The notes: generated from the sequence alone by a model not told the origin. DNA of 49,339 bases from Tidjanibacter sp. (GCA_017390585.1 JAFPBB010000061.1:1-49339); one strand, 5' to 3'. Shown: positions 8,500 to 16,795, numbered from the stretch's first letter. Program-made: numbers and translations.

Positions 8500-8990
8500 C
8501 CACGCACAAAAAAGCGCAGACAACGAGATGAATGCAAGGCGCACACACCTCCCATCCATATCAGACGCACACACCTCCCATCCGCCCCCACTCAAAAAAA
8601 TGCAATATGTGAGGGGATTTTTGTGCCAAACGAGAGAGCGAGTCCGCAGCCCAACTCCCCATCCAACACAAAAAAGCGCAGATAACGAGATGAATGCAAG
8701 GCGCACACACCTCCCATCCGCCCCCCTCAAAAAATGCAATATGTGAGGGGATTTTTGTGCCAAACAAGAGAGCGAGTCCGCAGCTTACTCTCCCTCGCAA
8801 CAAAAAAGCGCAGATAACGAGATGAATGCAAGGCGCACACACATCCCATCCATATCAGACGCACACACCTCTCTTCCGACCCCCCGCAAAAAATGCAATA
8901 TGTGAGGGGATTTTTGTGCCAAACGAGAGAGCGAGTCCGCAGCTTACTCTCGTAAGTGAGGAACTCGCTCTTCGATGTGCGGTGCAAAAA
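8500..8990 (-). repeat. Tandem intergenic repeat array between rplY and grpE
   Basis: About 490 bp built of three tandem copies, beginning near 8506, 8668 and 8799 (roughly 120-160 bp each). On the minus strand every copy holds CTGCGGACTCGCTCTC, then TTTGGCACAAAAATCCCC, TCACATATTGCATTTTTT, GTGTGCGCCTTGCATTCATC and TCGTTATCTGCGCTTTTTT. Copies 1 and 3 carry an extra internal duplication of about 26 bp (ATATCAGACGCACACACC). The last copy (8929-8970) has a complete two-stage hairpin. Several frames stay open across the array, but they show no codon bias or start context, so no gene is called. Related sequence occurs at 48.4-48.6 kb. Confidence 0.85.
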
Positions 8991-9010
8991 GCACCCACAG
9001 AGTGCATTTT

Positions 9011-9568
9011 TTACTTGCCGGACTGACGAGTAGCCAACACAGCAACAACGCTCAAGCTTGCGGGCTGGAGCATAGTAAGACCCTCGAACTGGAGGTCGCC
9101 AACGTTGATGGTCTTACCAACGCCGAGGTTGGTGATGTCGATTACGAGCTCGTCGAGCAGGTGCTCCTCGAGACCCGAAACAGCAAGTTTGCGACGGAGA
9201 ACCTGGAGTTTACCACCGGCCTTAACGCCCTCCGAGTTACCCACGATAGCCACGGGAATCTCGATTGCAACGGGCTTACCTGCAGCTACGCGATAGAAAT
9301 CGATGTGCTGGCAGTAGTCCTTAACGGGGTGGAACTGGGTCTCACGCATAACACCCTTCTCGATGTTGCCATCAATGTTGATCTCCACGATGTAGGATTT
9401 GGGGGTGTAGAGGAGTTTCTTTGCCTCTGCAGCCTCAACGGAGAAGTGGATGGTCTCGCCACCGTTGCCATAGAGCACGCAGGGGATGAGTTTCTCACGA
9501 CGGATGTCTTTTGCGCTTTTTTTGCCGAACTGCTCGCGCTTAACGCCTTTAATCTGAATAGTTTGCAT
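9011..9568 (-). CDS. rplY: 50S ribosomal protein L25 / general stress protein Ctc
   Basis: 185 aa, the long (Ctc/TL5-type) form that binds 5S rRNA. The N-terminal L25 domain includes REQFGKKSAKDIRREKLIPC, VLYGNGGETIHFSVE and HPVKDYCQHIDFYRV. The C-terminal Ctc beta domain includes VAIEIPVAIVGNSEGVKAGG, the LRRKLAVSGLEEHLLDELVI segment and LGVGKTINVGDLQ. The length is a little below the usual 190-220 aa. The gene is monocistronic by appearance, with a promoter at 9660-9667, a structured 5' leader and the hairpin repeat array directly downstream. Confidence 0.95.
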   Translation of the reverse strand: MQTIQIKGVKREQFGKKSAKDIRREKLIPCVLYGNGGETIHFSVEAAEAKKLLYTPKSYIVEINIDGNIEKGVMRETQFHPVKDYCQHIDFYRVAAGKPVAIEIPVAIVGNSEGVKAGGKLQVLRRKLAVSGLEEHLLDELVIDITNLGVGKTINVGDLQFEGLTMLQPASLSVVAVLATRQSGK

Positions 9569-9602
9569 AATAAGAAATGTGTTGAAGTTAATAATGTTAC
9601 TT

Positions 9603-9641
9603 GGGTGACACTCAGTGCGGACTATGCAATTCTCCGCACCC
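9603..9641 (-). promoter_or_regulatory. Structured 5' leader of rplY
   Basis: Within the ~85-nt leader there is a perfect 7-bp stem (GTGCGGA at 9615-9621 with TCCGCAC at 9633-9639, 11-nt loop). An alternative helix can form between GGGTG at 9603-9607 and CACCC at 9637-9641, which shares bases with the first stem, so the two are mutually exclusive. This resembles an autoregulatory ribosomal-protein leader; that function is inferred. Confidence 0.45.
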
Positions 9642-9659
9642 CATAATCACTTGCGGCTG

Positions 9660-9667
9660 CAAAGGTA
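9660..9667 (-). promoter_or_regulatory. -7 box of the rplY promoter
   Basis: TACCTTTG on the minus strand, about 92 bp before the rplY start codon, matches TAnnTTTG. The upstream region consists of ATTCAAA repeats (9670-9703), which offer TTTG elements at 17 and 24 bp rather than the ideal 19-20 bp. Confidence 0.6.
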
Positions 9668-9745
9668 CTAAAAATTTCAGAATTCAAAATTCAAAATTCA
9701 AAATTATTGCTCCATTGTTGCCTCACGCAATGCATTTTAGACTCA

Positions 9746-9777
9746 CAAAACGGGGAGCCACCACTCGGCGACTCCCC
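9746..9777 (-). terminator. Terminator of the PQQ-like lipoprotein gene
   Basis: On the minus strand GGGGAG (9777-9772) pairs with CTCCCC (9757-9752), with further pairing CGCC/GGTG inside, followed by GTTTTG. It starts 30 bp after the stop codon of the lipoprotein gene. Confidence 0.65.
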
Positions 9778-9806
9778 ATCTCTACTCTACCTGTCCCCCT
9801 CACCTC

Positions 9807-11030
9807 CTAATCCAGATAAGGGTATTTGAGTATTTCCTTTTGAGTCACAACGAGGAAACCATCGCTATCCATATACGCAGGAATGCTTGCTTCGAATTGA
9901 GCTTTTTCATACCTCACCACTCCTGCCAACTTACCATTGCGATTGAGATCTCGCACGTCGATTTGATAGACAGACATATGTATGTACGCATAATTGTCGT
10001 GTACTGCTACCCACATAGGAAGGAGATCCAAATCTTTATGATATCTGCTCTCCCAAATCACATCTCCGGAGGTTCCATTTACATACGACAATTCACCTTG
10101 TGCAAGCCTCAAAATATTCCCATTGTCCAACACAACAACTTGGTGAGTAATCTCATAATCGAGGTTATTGCTCCAAACAATCTCTCCTTTTACAAAATCG
10201 AAGCAATACATTGTGCGGCCCTGATTGATGTAAATAACCTCACCTTTGGGTTCGGTAACCACAACCCCAACTTGTTCAACAGCGGGAAGATGATTTTGAT
10301 AGGTTAGCTTATTGTTTGTGACATCATACACATTTAATATCATTGTGCTCTCTCGACTACTATCCTTTTCAAGATCCCACATACAGAAAATAAGGTAGAG
10401 CGTGCCACCAATTGATGCGAGTTTTAGCCCGCCATTGGGGAATACAGAGCCTGTGGTGTTCTCATATAAGATTGTGCTTTCTCCGGTTAGAATGTGGGTC
10501 TTTATTAAACGCACACAATCCTCATCTTGTGGGACTTCAAAATGATAACAATAGTCGTTATACCCCACAACTCCACGCCACATCGCAAGACTCTGCCAAG
10601 AGTCTTTGCTCCACACAATTGTCTGAGTGTCGAGATCGAAGCAATAAAGCGCCGTATCACCTTTATTCACATCTGAGTTCTTACTCATCACCACAAATAA
10701 GTTGTCGTGCAGATATCCTTGATTGATCCAAGAATGGTCTGGGTGTGGGTTGGGAAGATACCACTTGACTTTTTTCTCATCCAACGATACTCCCGCAAAA
10801 CAATGTGTTCCATCGTGGATGTTAACGGCTCTAACCATCAGAGTAGAACCATATTCGTATATGGGTACATTATTCCCCACCGTCCTTTTGTCTTGTAGGC
10901 ATTCGATACTAAATATCGGCACCAACGAAGTATCATCACCTTCGTAGTACATAGGAGGTTGGTTGGGCGTCTCAACACAACCAACTAACAATATGAGTAC
11001 TACTGAAACAACAAACGAATTATATTTCAT
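9807..11030 (-). CDS. PQQ-like beta-propeller lipoprotein, atypical base composition
   Basis: 407 aa. A lipoprotein signal ends in VVLILLVGC. The remainder consists of repeated blades resembling PQQ/quinoprotein beta-propellers: ALYCFDLDTQTIVWS, TMYCFDFVKGEIVWSNNL, and LSYVNGTSGDVIWESRY each have the aromatic...D/G-x-x-x-W pattern. No catalytic residues can be assigned; related folds act as scaffolds or binding proteins. The gene and its upstream region are far more AT-rich than all neighbours, with many A/T-ending codons (by eye around 40-45% GC against nearly 60% elsewhere). Recent horizontal acquisition is likely. It has its own promoter and terminator. Function is not known. Confidence 0.8.
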   Translation of the reverse strand: MKYNSFVVSVVLILLVGCVETPNQPPMYYEGDDTSLVPIFSIECLQDKRTVGNNVPIYEYGSTLMVRAVNIHDGTHCFAGVSLDEKKVKWYLPNPHPDHSWINQGYLHDNLFVVMSKNSDVNKGDTALYCFDLDTQTIVWSKDSWQSLAMWRGVVGYNDYCYHFEVPQDEDCVRLIKTHILTGESTILYENTTGSVFPNGGLKLASIGGTLYLIFCMWDLEKDSSRESTMILNVYDVTNNKLTYQNHLPAVEQVGVVVTEPKGEVIYINQGRTMYCFDFVKGEIVWSNNLDYEITHQVVVLDNGNILRLAQGELSYVNGTSGDVIWESRYHKDLDLLPMWVAVHDNYAYIHMSVYQIDVRDLNRNGKLAGVVRYEKAQFEASIPAYMDSDGFLVVTQKEILKYPYLD

Positions 11031-11066
11031 AAACCCTTGTATTAAATTTATTGTACTCCAAAATCA

Positions 11067-11105
11067 CCCCCCCCCAAGATAGGAAAATAAAATCAAAAAA
11101 GCAAA
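11067..11105 (-). promoter_or_regulatory. Promoter of the PQQ-like lipoprotein gene with a G9 tract
   Basis: Minus strand: TTTG at 11105-11102, exactly 20 bp, then TATCTTGG at 11081-11074, followed at once by a run of nine G (11075-11067, overlapping the last two bases of the box). The tract lies where transcription should begin. Length change in the tract would alter the -7 box context or the 5' end. Confidence 0.6.
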
Positions 11106-11297
11106 TAAAAACCTCGAAATCAATTGAAATTCAACAATTTTACCTATCATCAGCACCAACAATTAGTGCCCAAAGGGGAAATTGATAACGCCTCCGACAA
11201 TCTCCGGTGGTCACACACTCCCACTTTTACCAACAACTGACTACTCCACGCGAGCAAGGGCCACGGTGGCCACCCCGCAAATACCCACTTTGGGGGA

Positions 11298-11328
11298 TTG
11301 ACTTCCGAGTCGAAAGAGGTTATTTTTG
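11298..11328 (+). promoter_or_regulatory. Promoter of feoAB
   Basis: TTG at 11298-11300, a 20-bp spacer and TATTTTTG at 11321-11328 give a Bacteroidetes promoter 27 bp before the feoAB start. No clear Fur-box-like inverted repeat is visible. Between 11106 and 11297 nothing else was recognised, apart from a short palindrome GGCCACGGTGGCC near 11270. Confidence 0.6.
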
Positions 11329-11355
11329 CAGCAGCAAAAATAACCAACAGAGTCT

Positions 11356-13854
11356 ATGAAACTTTCCGAACTCAAAAATGGTGAACAGGCCATCATCGTC
11401 CGAGTGGCAGGTCACGGCGGATTCCGCAAGCGCATTATGGAGATGGGCTTCGTGCGTGGTGTGGAGGTGAGCTCCGTGCAGGACTCGCCGATGCACGACC
11501 CCGTGAAGTACACCGTGATGGGCTACGACGTCTCCCTGCGCCGCAGCGAGGCCGAGATGATCGAGGTGCTGCCCGCAGGCGAGGCCAACCTCCCCATTGA
11601 GACGGCCGCACCCTCCTTCACCTGCAACTCCATCTGTGAGAGTTGCGCGGTGGGCAACTGCACCTCCCGCGGAGCCCGCACCCTCCGCAGAAACGAGATC
11701 AACGTGGCCCTTGTGGGCAACCCCAATAGTGGCAAGACCTCCCTCTTCAACGTACTCTCGGGCAGCAGCGAGCACGTGGGCAACTACAGCGGTGTGACCG
11801 TCGACGCCAAGCTCGGCAAGCTCACCTACAAGGGCTACCGCATCAACATCACCGACCTGCCCGGCACCTACTCCCTCTCGGCCTACACCCCCGAGGAGGT
11901 CTACGTGCGTGAGCATCTCTACAACTCTATGCCCGACGTCATCCTCAACACCGTCGTGGCCTCCAATCTCGAGCGCAATCTCTATCTCACCACCGAGCTC
12001 ATCGACCTCAACCTACGCACCGTTGTGGCGCTGAATATGTACGACGAGCTTCAGCAGAGCGGCGCCCGCCTCGACTACAACTCGCTGGGTGCGATGATCG
12101 GCATCCCAATGATACCCACCATTGCCAAGAGTGGCTACGGCATAGAGCCCCTGCTCAACGCCATCATCGACCTCTTTGAGGGTCGCAATGCCGACGCCCG
12201 CCACGTCCACATCAACTATGGCCACTCCCTCGAGGGCCAGATCCGCCGCCTCTCCGACACCATCCGCACCGCCCCCGACCTACCCAAGCAGTTCCCCGTG
12301 CGCTATTGGGCCATCAAGCTCCTCGAGCGCGACACCAAAGCCATCAGTCAGCTCACCGTCTGCAAGGACCTGCTGATGTGGAAGGAGTTGGCCGAGGAGG
12401 GTGCTGCAAAAGTGGAGGCCGAGGTGGGTAGCGACATCGAGACCATCCTCAGCGACCACAAATACGGATTTATTGCCGGCGCACTCGAGGAGACTCTCCA
12501 CGAGAAGGGTGCCGACTTCAACCACCACTCGCGCCGCATCGACCGCTTTGTGGCCAACCGTTGGACCGGCTTCCCGCTCTTCATTCTGCTGATGTGGCTG
12601 ATGTTTTGGGCCACCTTCACCCTCGGCGGCTACCCCCAGGAGTGGATTGAGGCAGGATTTGGATGGTTGGGCGAGTGGCTGTGGGGCGTGATGCCCGAGG
12701 GTGCTCTGCGCGACTTGGTTGTGAACGGCATTGTGAGTGGCGTGGGCAGCGTGGCCGTGTTCCTCCCCAACATCCTGATTCTCTATCTCTTCATCTCGCT
12801 GATGGAGGATTCGGGCTATATGGCTCGCGCGGCTTTCATTATGGACAAGCTGATGCACCGTATGGGGCTCCACGGCAAGTCGTTCATCCCCCTGCTGATG
12901 GGCTTTGGCTGCAACGTGCCCGCCATTATGGCCACGCGCACCATCGAGAGTCGCTCCTCGCGTCTGATAACCATCCTTGTCACTCCGTTTGTGTCGTGCA
13001 GTGCCCGCCTGCCCGTCTTTTTGCTCTTGGCCGGCACTTTCTTCCCCCACGGTGCCGCCACGGTGCTCATTGGGCTCTACCTGCTCGGCATCCTTGTGGC
13101 CTTCCTCACGGCTCGCCTCTTGCGCCTTTCGAAGTTCAAGCGCGACGAGACCCCCTTTGTTATGGAGCTTCCGCCCTACCGTATGCCCACTCTGCGTGCC
13201 ACGGTCAAGCATATGTGGGATAAGTGTGCCCAATATATCCGCAAGATAGGCACCACCATCCTGCTGGCCACCATCCTCATCTGGGCCCTCTCCTACTACC
13301 CCCGCCCCACGAGTGACAAGGTTGTTGCCACCCCCACCGAACTCGCAGCGAACACCCCCTCCGAGGTCGGCACAAACGAGGCACCCACTGCAGAAATTGC
13401 CACAGCAGAGATTGCCACAGCAGCTGCAAACACCGCCTCTGCCGCCACACTCAGCGCCGAGGGTGAGCGCTACTCCCAATCCTTCATCGGACGCATAGGC
13501 CACTTCATTGAGCCTGCGATGCGCCCCCTCGGACTCGATTGGCGTGCGGGCGTGGCCCTGCTGACGAGCATTCCTGCCAAGGAGTTGGTGGTGAGCACAA
13601 TGGCTGTGCTCTACGGTGGCGACGACATTGCCTCCCTCTCGCGCAATATCACCACCCACAGCGGCCTCACCCCTGCCTCGGCCCTTGCTTTTATGGTCTT
13701 CATACTCCTCTTCTTCCCCTGCATTGGCACATTGGCGACCATCAAGGCGGAGACGGGCAGTAGGGGTTGGATGTGGTTCACGGCGCTCTACAACACAGCC
13801 ATTGCGTGGCTCCTTGCCCTGCTGACATTCCACCTCGGCAACATCATCTTCTGA
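11356..13854 (+). CDS. feoB: Fused FeoA-FeoB ferrous iron transporter
   Basis: 832 aa. Residues 1-75 are a FeoA SH3-like domain (MKLSELKNGEQAIIVRV ... GYDVSLRRSEAEMIEVLP). After a Cys-rich linker (CNSICESCAVGNC, about 93-105) comes the FeoB G domain: G1 VGNPNSGKTSLFN, switch region NYSGVTVDAK, G3 DLPGTYSLS and G4 NMYDE. The C-terminal half carries the Fe(II) permease with Gate motifs, including the GFGCNVPAIMATRTIE and CSARLPVF signatures. A 45-residue Ala/Thr/Glu-rich stretch (about 655-700, with AEIATAEIATAAA) interrupts the loop before the last core helices. FeoA-FeoB fusion is normal for Bacteroidetes. The gene stands alone between its promoter and a strong terminator. Confidence 0.96.
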   Translation: MKLSELKNGEQAIIVRVAGHGGFRKRIMEMGFVRGVEVSSVQDSPMHDPVKYTVMGYDVSLRRSEAEMIEVLPAGEANLPIETAAPSFTCNSICESCAVGNCTSRGARTLRRNEINVALVGNPNSGKTSLFNVLSGSSEHVGNYSGVTVDAKLGKLTYKGYRINITDLPGTYSLSAYTPEEVYVREHLYNSMPDVILNTVVASNLERNLYLTTELIDLNLRTVVALNMYDELQQSGARLDYNSLGAMIGIPMIPTIAKSGYGIEPLLNAIIDLFEGRNADARHVHINYGHSLEGQIRRLSDTIRTAPDLPKQFPVRYWAIKLLERDTKAISQLTVCKDLLMWKELAEEGAAKVEAEVGSDIETILSDHKYGFIAGALEETLHEKGADFNHHSRRIDRFVANRWTGFPLFILLMWLMFWATFTLGGYPQEWIEAGFGWLGEWLWGVMPEGALRDLVVNGIVSGVGSVAVFLPNILILYLFISLMEDSGYMARAAFIMDKLMHRMGLHGKSFIPLLMGFGCNVPAIMATRTIESRSSRLITILVTPFVSCSARLPVFLLLAGTFFPHGAATVLIGLYLLGILVAFLTARLLRLSKFKRDETPFVMELPPYRMPTLRATVKHMWDKCAQYIRKIGTTILLATILIWALSYYPRPTSDKVVATPTELAANTPSEVGTNEAPTAEIATAEIATAAANTASAATLSAEGERYSQSFIGRIGHFIEPAMRPLGLDWRAGVALLTSIPAKELVVSTMAVLYGGDDIASLSRNITTHSGLTPASALAFMVFILLFFPCIGTLATIKAETGSRGWMWFTALYNTAIAWLLALLTFHLGNIIF

Positions 13855-13898
13855 CACCTATTAGTATAGAGTGGTGCCATCAGCACACACCTTGACAC

Positions 13899-13939
13899 AA
13901 AGCGAAAGGGTCTCCACATTCTGGAGACCCTTTCGCTTT
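13899..13939. terminator. Strong bidirectional terminator between feoAB and lysC
   Basis: A perfect 17-bp inverted repeat: AAAGCGAAAGGGTCTCC at 13899-13915 and its complement at 13923-13939, 7-nt loop. The arms begin with AAA and end with TTT, so a short U-tract appears on both strands. The two flanking genes converge on it. Confidence 0.85.
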
Positions 13940-13971
13940 CCGGCTGCCACACTCGCGGCTGCCGCTGATTT

Positions 13972-15234
13972 CTATTTACCCCTACGCAGGATGCGCAGCA
14001 CCTTTCGGGAGCGCTGACTCATATAGACGTCATCGTTCTCCACAAATTGGGCGAGTTGCTCGTGGGTGTAGCCACGGATGGTGAGGAGCTCCATATCGGT
14101 GTTGTACTTCACGGAGAAGCCACCCGCGTGGAGGTCGTCGACAATCTCCTGCATATACCTCGACGCGTCGATGCAGAGTGCCATACTGATTGCGGAGTTC
14201 TGCACCAGATGTACCTTGGCCCTGTGGCGCTCCAAGATGGCAAAGACCTCGGCCATACGCTCCTCGAGGATGAAGGAGTAGTCGCGGGGCTTGATGGAGA
14301 GCAGCGTCTGTCCCTTCTTGAGGATGAGTATGGGTGTGTCGATGGGCTTGGAGATGCTCTCCTTGATGACACTTCCGGGCAGCGAGGGGTTCACAAAGCA
14401 CTTCACATAGAGGGGTATGCTCTTATTCTGGAGAGGCTTGATGGTCTTGGGATGGATGATTTGTGCGCCGCTGTAGGCCAACTCGATGGCGTCGAGATAG
14501 GTGAGCTCGGGGATGTAGGAGACGTTCTCAAACTGCTTGGGGTCGCCATTGAGGATGCCCTCCACATCTTTCCAGATGGAGACACTCTCGGCCTCGAGGA
14601 TGTAGCCTGCCACGGCAGCCGAGTAGTCGGAGCCTTCGCGTCCGATGGTTGTGGTGGCACCCTGCTCGGTGGCACCGATGAAGCCCTGCGACACCACCAC
14701 CTTTGCGGGGGAGGTCTCCACGGCCCTCAGGAGTCGGGGGGTGGAGGCTTCGATGTCGATGTTTGCATCGCGGAAGCGGCTGTTGGTGAGGAATATCCTG
14801 CGGATGTCGAGCCACTCGGCGCGGATGCCGTCGAGGTTGAGATAGTCGGCCACGATGGATGTGGAGATGAGCTCGCCGAAGCTGACGATGCGGTCATACC
14901 ACTCCTCGTAGGTGCGGCTCTTGGGGTTGGCCAGGGTAATGATCTCCTCGAGCTCCTGATAGAAGCCGCGCACACGCTCGGGGAGGTGGGGTTGTCCCCA
15001 GAGGTCGGCGAGGATCTCGGCGTGGTAGTCGACAATGGTCTGCATAGCCACCACGGCTTCGCCCGTGTGACCCTGCCAGAAGGCCTCCATCACTCGCTCG
15101 AGCGCATTGGTAGTTTTGCCCATTGCGGAGACGACAATGAAGAGTCGTCCCTCGGTGTTGCGTGCGATTTGTGCCAGGTTACGCACACCTGCGGCCTCCT
15201 TGACAGAGGCGCCGCCAAATTTGTATACTTTCAT
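13972..15234 (-). CDS. lysC: Aspartate kinase (monofunctional)
   Basis: 420 aa. It phosphorylates aspartate, the first step to lysine, threonine and methionine. The start MKVYKFGGASVKEAAGVRNL carries the KFGG substrate motif; earlier in-frame codons lack it. Kinase motifs follow: FIVVSAMGKTTNAL, EWLDIRRIFLTN, TTIGREGSDYSAAVAG. Two ACT domains occupy about residues 285-420 (LILKKGQTLLSIKPRDYSF and beyond) and probably bind lysine or threonine. There is no homoserine dehydrogenase domain, so this is not the fused ThrA form. The gene ends close to the 13.9-kb terminator. dapD of the lysine pathway lies 1.5 kb upstream on the other strand. Confidence 0.93.
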   Translation of the reverse strand: MKVYKFGGASVKEAAGVRNLAQIARNTEGRLFIVVSAMGKTTNALERVMEAFWQGHTGEAVVAMQTIVDYHAEILADLWGQPHLPERVRGFYQELEEIITLANPKSRTYEEWYDRIVSFGELISTSIVADYLNLDGIRAEWLDIRRIFLTNSRFRDANIDIEASTPRLLRAVETSPAKVVVSQGFIGATEQGATTTIGREGSDYSAAVAGYILEAESVSIWKDVEGILNGDPKQFENVSYIPELTYLDAIELAYSGAQIIHPKTIKPLQNKSIPLYVKCFVNPSLPGSVIKESISKPIDTPILILKKGQTLLSIKPRDYSFILEERMAEVFAILERHRAKVHLVQNSAISMALCIDASRYMQEIVDDLHAGGFSVKYNTDMELLTIRGYTHEQLAQFVENDDVYMSQRSRKVLRILRRGK

Positions 15235-15291
15235 CTCTCTTGGGTTGTGTTCTATGTGTTTGTGGTTATGTGTGGGAGACATTCGGACTCT

Positions 15292-16617
15292 TTAGAGGGT
15301 GTCGACCGCCTGCCCTTTGTTCTTGAGATATTTGTAGATCTCCTCTGTTGCGAGCGAGATTTTGGTCACCGAGAAATCCTCTCCCTGGGGGAATACAAAC
15401 ATTGTGTCGGAGAGGGTACTGAGGTCCACACAATCGCGCTTCCAGCGGCGGTAGTCATACTCGATGTGGATGGAGTAGCGCTGTGCTGCGGGGATTGAGA
15501 GCGAGTAGTCGAGTCCGTCGAAATTGCCCTTGAGCAGGAAGCCCTCCATATTGTGAACGAAGTGTGCGGTGCCGAGCTCGAGGAAGTTGCGGGGGTGTGG
15601 GAGTGCGCGCACATCGGCCTCCACCTCGAGCGAGTAGGTGCCGGCCTCCACCTCGCGGCGCACGTTCTGCCTCTCCCACTCATACCAATCGGGGATGTGG
15701 GCGAAGTAGGTCTCACCCTCCACGGCCTCCATCTGACCATATTCGGTCATCACCCATCGGTGGCCACACTCCTTGCACCAGAGTTCTGCCCCCTTGGAGG
15801 CCATACGATACTCCTTGCCACAGTGGGGGCATTGGTAGAGCACCTTGTGGAGACCTTCGGCACGAGTGCGCTTGGTCATACGGATCTGGTTGTCGCGCTG
15901 CCAAGCGAAGTCGTCGTAGTAGAACTCGCGGTCGATGACCTCCATAATCTGGTTGTAGTCCATCTTCTCAATCTCCTCCACCGAGAGAATCTGCTTCATT
16001 GTGGCTTCGGTCTTGATGAGTCGGTCGCCGGTGTGCCAGAAGGGGGAGTTGATGTGGTTGCCCTGAGTGATGAGGGTCACCACGGGGAGCTTGAGGAGCT
16101 TGACGAGTTTGCCGAGCGAGGGGGGAAGGATGGCGTTGGTGCCGCAGAGGGAGTAGCGAGCCTCGGGATAGAAGGCCACGATTTTGCGACGCTCCTTGAC
16201 CTCACGGAGCTGCCTCACGAGTCGGGTGTCGTTGGTGAACTTACGCTTGGGGATGCATCCCACGCGCGCCATCAGCCACTGGAGTATGCCTCCTATGCCC
16301 ACAAAGCCGTCGATGGCCACGATGTAGTAGGCCTGATTGGGGAAGGTCGCCTTGATGGCCACCATAAAATCGTAGAAAGCATTGTGGTTGCACAGCAGGA
16401 GGTAGGGTCGCTTGACGCCCTCCATATTGACTCTCTTGATGCGCGTGCGGTGGAGCCAGGTCACGGGGAATGATGCAATCCACATCACAGGTCGCAACCA
16501 CCACGACACTCTGCGCGGTTTCTTGCTCATATCGAGCCTTTTGGCATCCTCCTGCAAGGGGGTGCGGTCGTCGAGCTGACGATGAGTTGGGGTGCTATCT
16601 GCGGTGTTATTTTTCAT
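15292..16617 (-). CDS. PlsC-type acyltransferase with C-terminal zinc ribbon
   Basis: 441 aa. Residues ~60-240 resemble glycerophosphate acyltransferases: LLLCNHNAFYDFMV holds the HxxxxD catalytic pair, and FYPEARYSLCGTNA stands in for the usual FPEGTRS motif. Two hydrophobic segments near residues 38-52 and 100-118 suggest inner-membrane association. Around residues 270-300 a zinc ribbon is clear (CPHCGKEYRM ... CKECGHRW). The remaining ~140 residues are of unknown fold. It may acylate lysophosphatidate or another polar acceptor; the zinc ribbon part has no assigned role. The start at 16617 is chosen because the -7 box at 16650 lies just upstream; 16530 (MSKKPRRVSWW) is an alternative. lysC follows 57 bp downstream. 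Confidence 0.75.
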   Translation of the reverse strand: MKNNTADSTPTHRQLDDRTPLQEDAKRLDMSKKPRRVSWWLRPVMWIASFPVTWLHRTRIKRVNMEGVKRPYLLLCNHNAFYDFMVAIKATFPNQAYYIVAIDGFVGIGGILQWLMARVGCIPKRKFTNDTRLVRQLREVKERRKIVAFYPEARYSLCGTNAILPPSLGKLVKLLKLPVVTLITQGNHINSPFWHTGDRLIKTEATMKQILSVEEIEKMDYNQIMEVIDREFYYDDFAWQRDNQIRMTKRTRAEGLHKVLYQCPHCGKEYRMASKGAELWCKECGHRWVMTEYGQMEAVEGETYFAHIPDWYEWERQNVRREVEAGTYSLEVEADVRALPHPRNFLELGTAHFVHNMEGFLLKGNFDGLDYSLSIPAAQRYSIHIEYDYRRWKRDCVDLSTLSDTMFVFPQGEDFSVTKISLATEEIYKYLKNKGQAVDTL

Positions 16618-16649
16618 AGAGAAGTGAAAATTGTGTTGAATATGAGGGA

Positions 16650-16752
16650 CAAATGTAATAAAAATATGTGAGAATCCCACAAGCCACCCCTTGGGGCTGC
16701 AAAAAGCAGGCCTCGGGAGGTTTGGAACTGTGCGTAAAAATCGCTACATTTG
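16650..16752. promoter_or_regulatory. Divergent promoters: acyltransferase (-) and dapD (+)
   Basis: Plus strand: TTTG at 16721-16724, a 20-bp spacer and TACATTTG at 16745-16752, a perfect match 43 bp ahead of dapD. Minus strand: TACATTTG at 16657-16650, 32 bp ahead of the acyltransferase start, with a weaker TTG about 22 bp upstream. Between them lies the small palindrome GCTGCAAAAAGCAG (about 16697). Confidence 0.7.
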
Positions 16753-16795
16753 CGTCTCTTGTAACATAACATCCAACCAACATCACAACCAAACT

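Noticed and set aside
8410-9026. Several overlapping open frames of 60-120 codons across the 8.5-9.0 kb repeats
   Set aside because: They are repetitive in all frames, have no conserved start or codon bias, and follow the repeat units; treated as repeat and not as genes.
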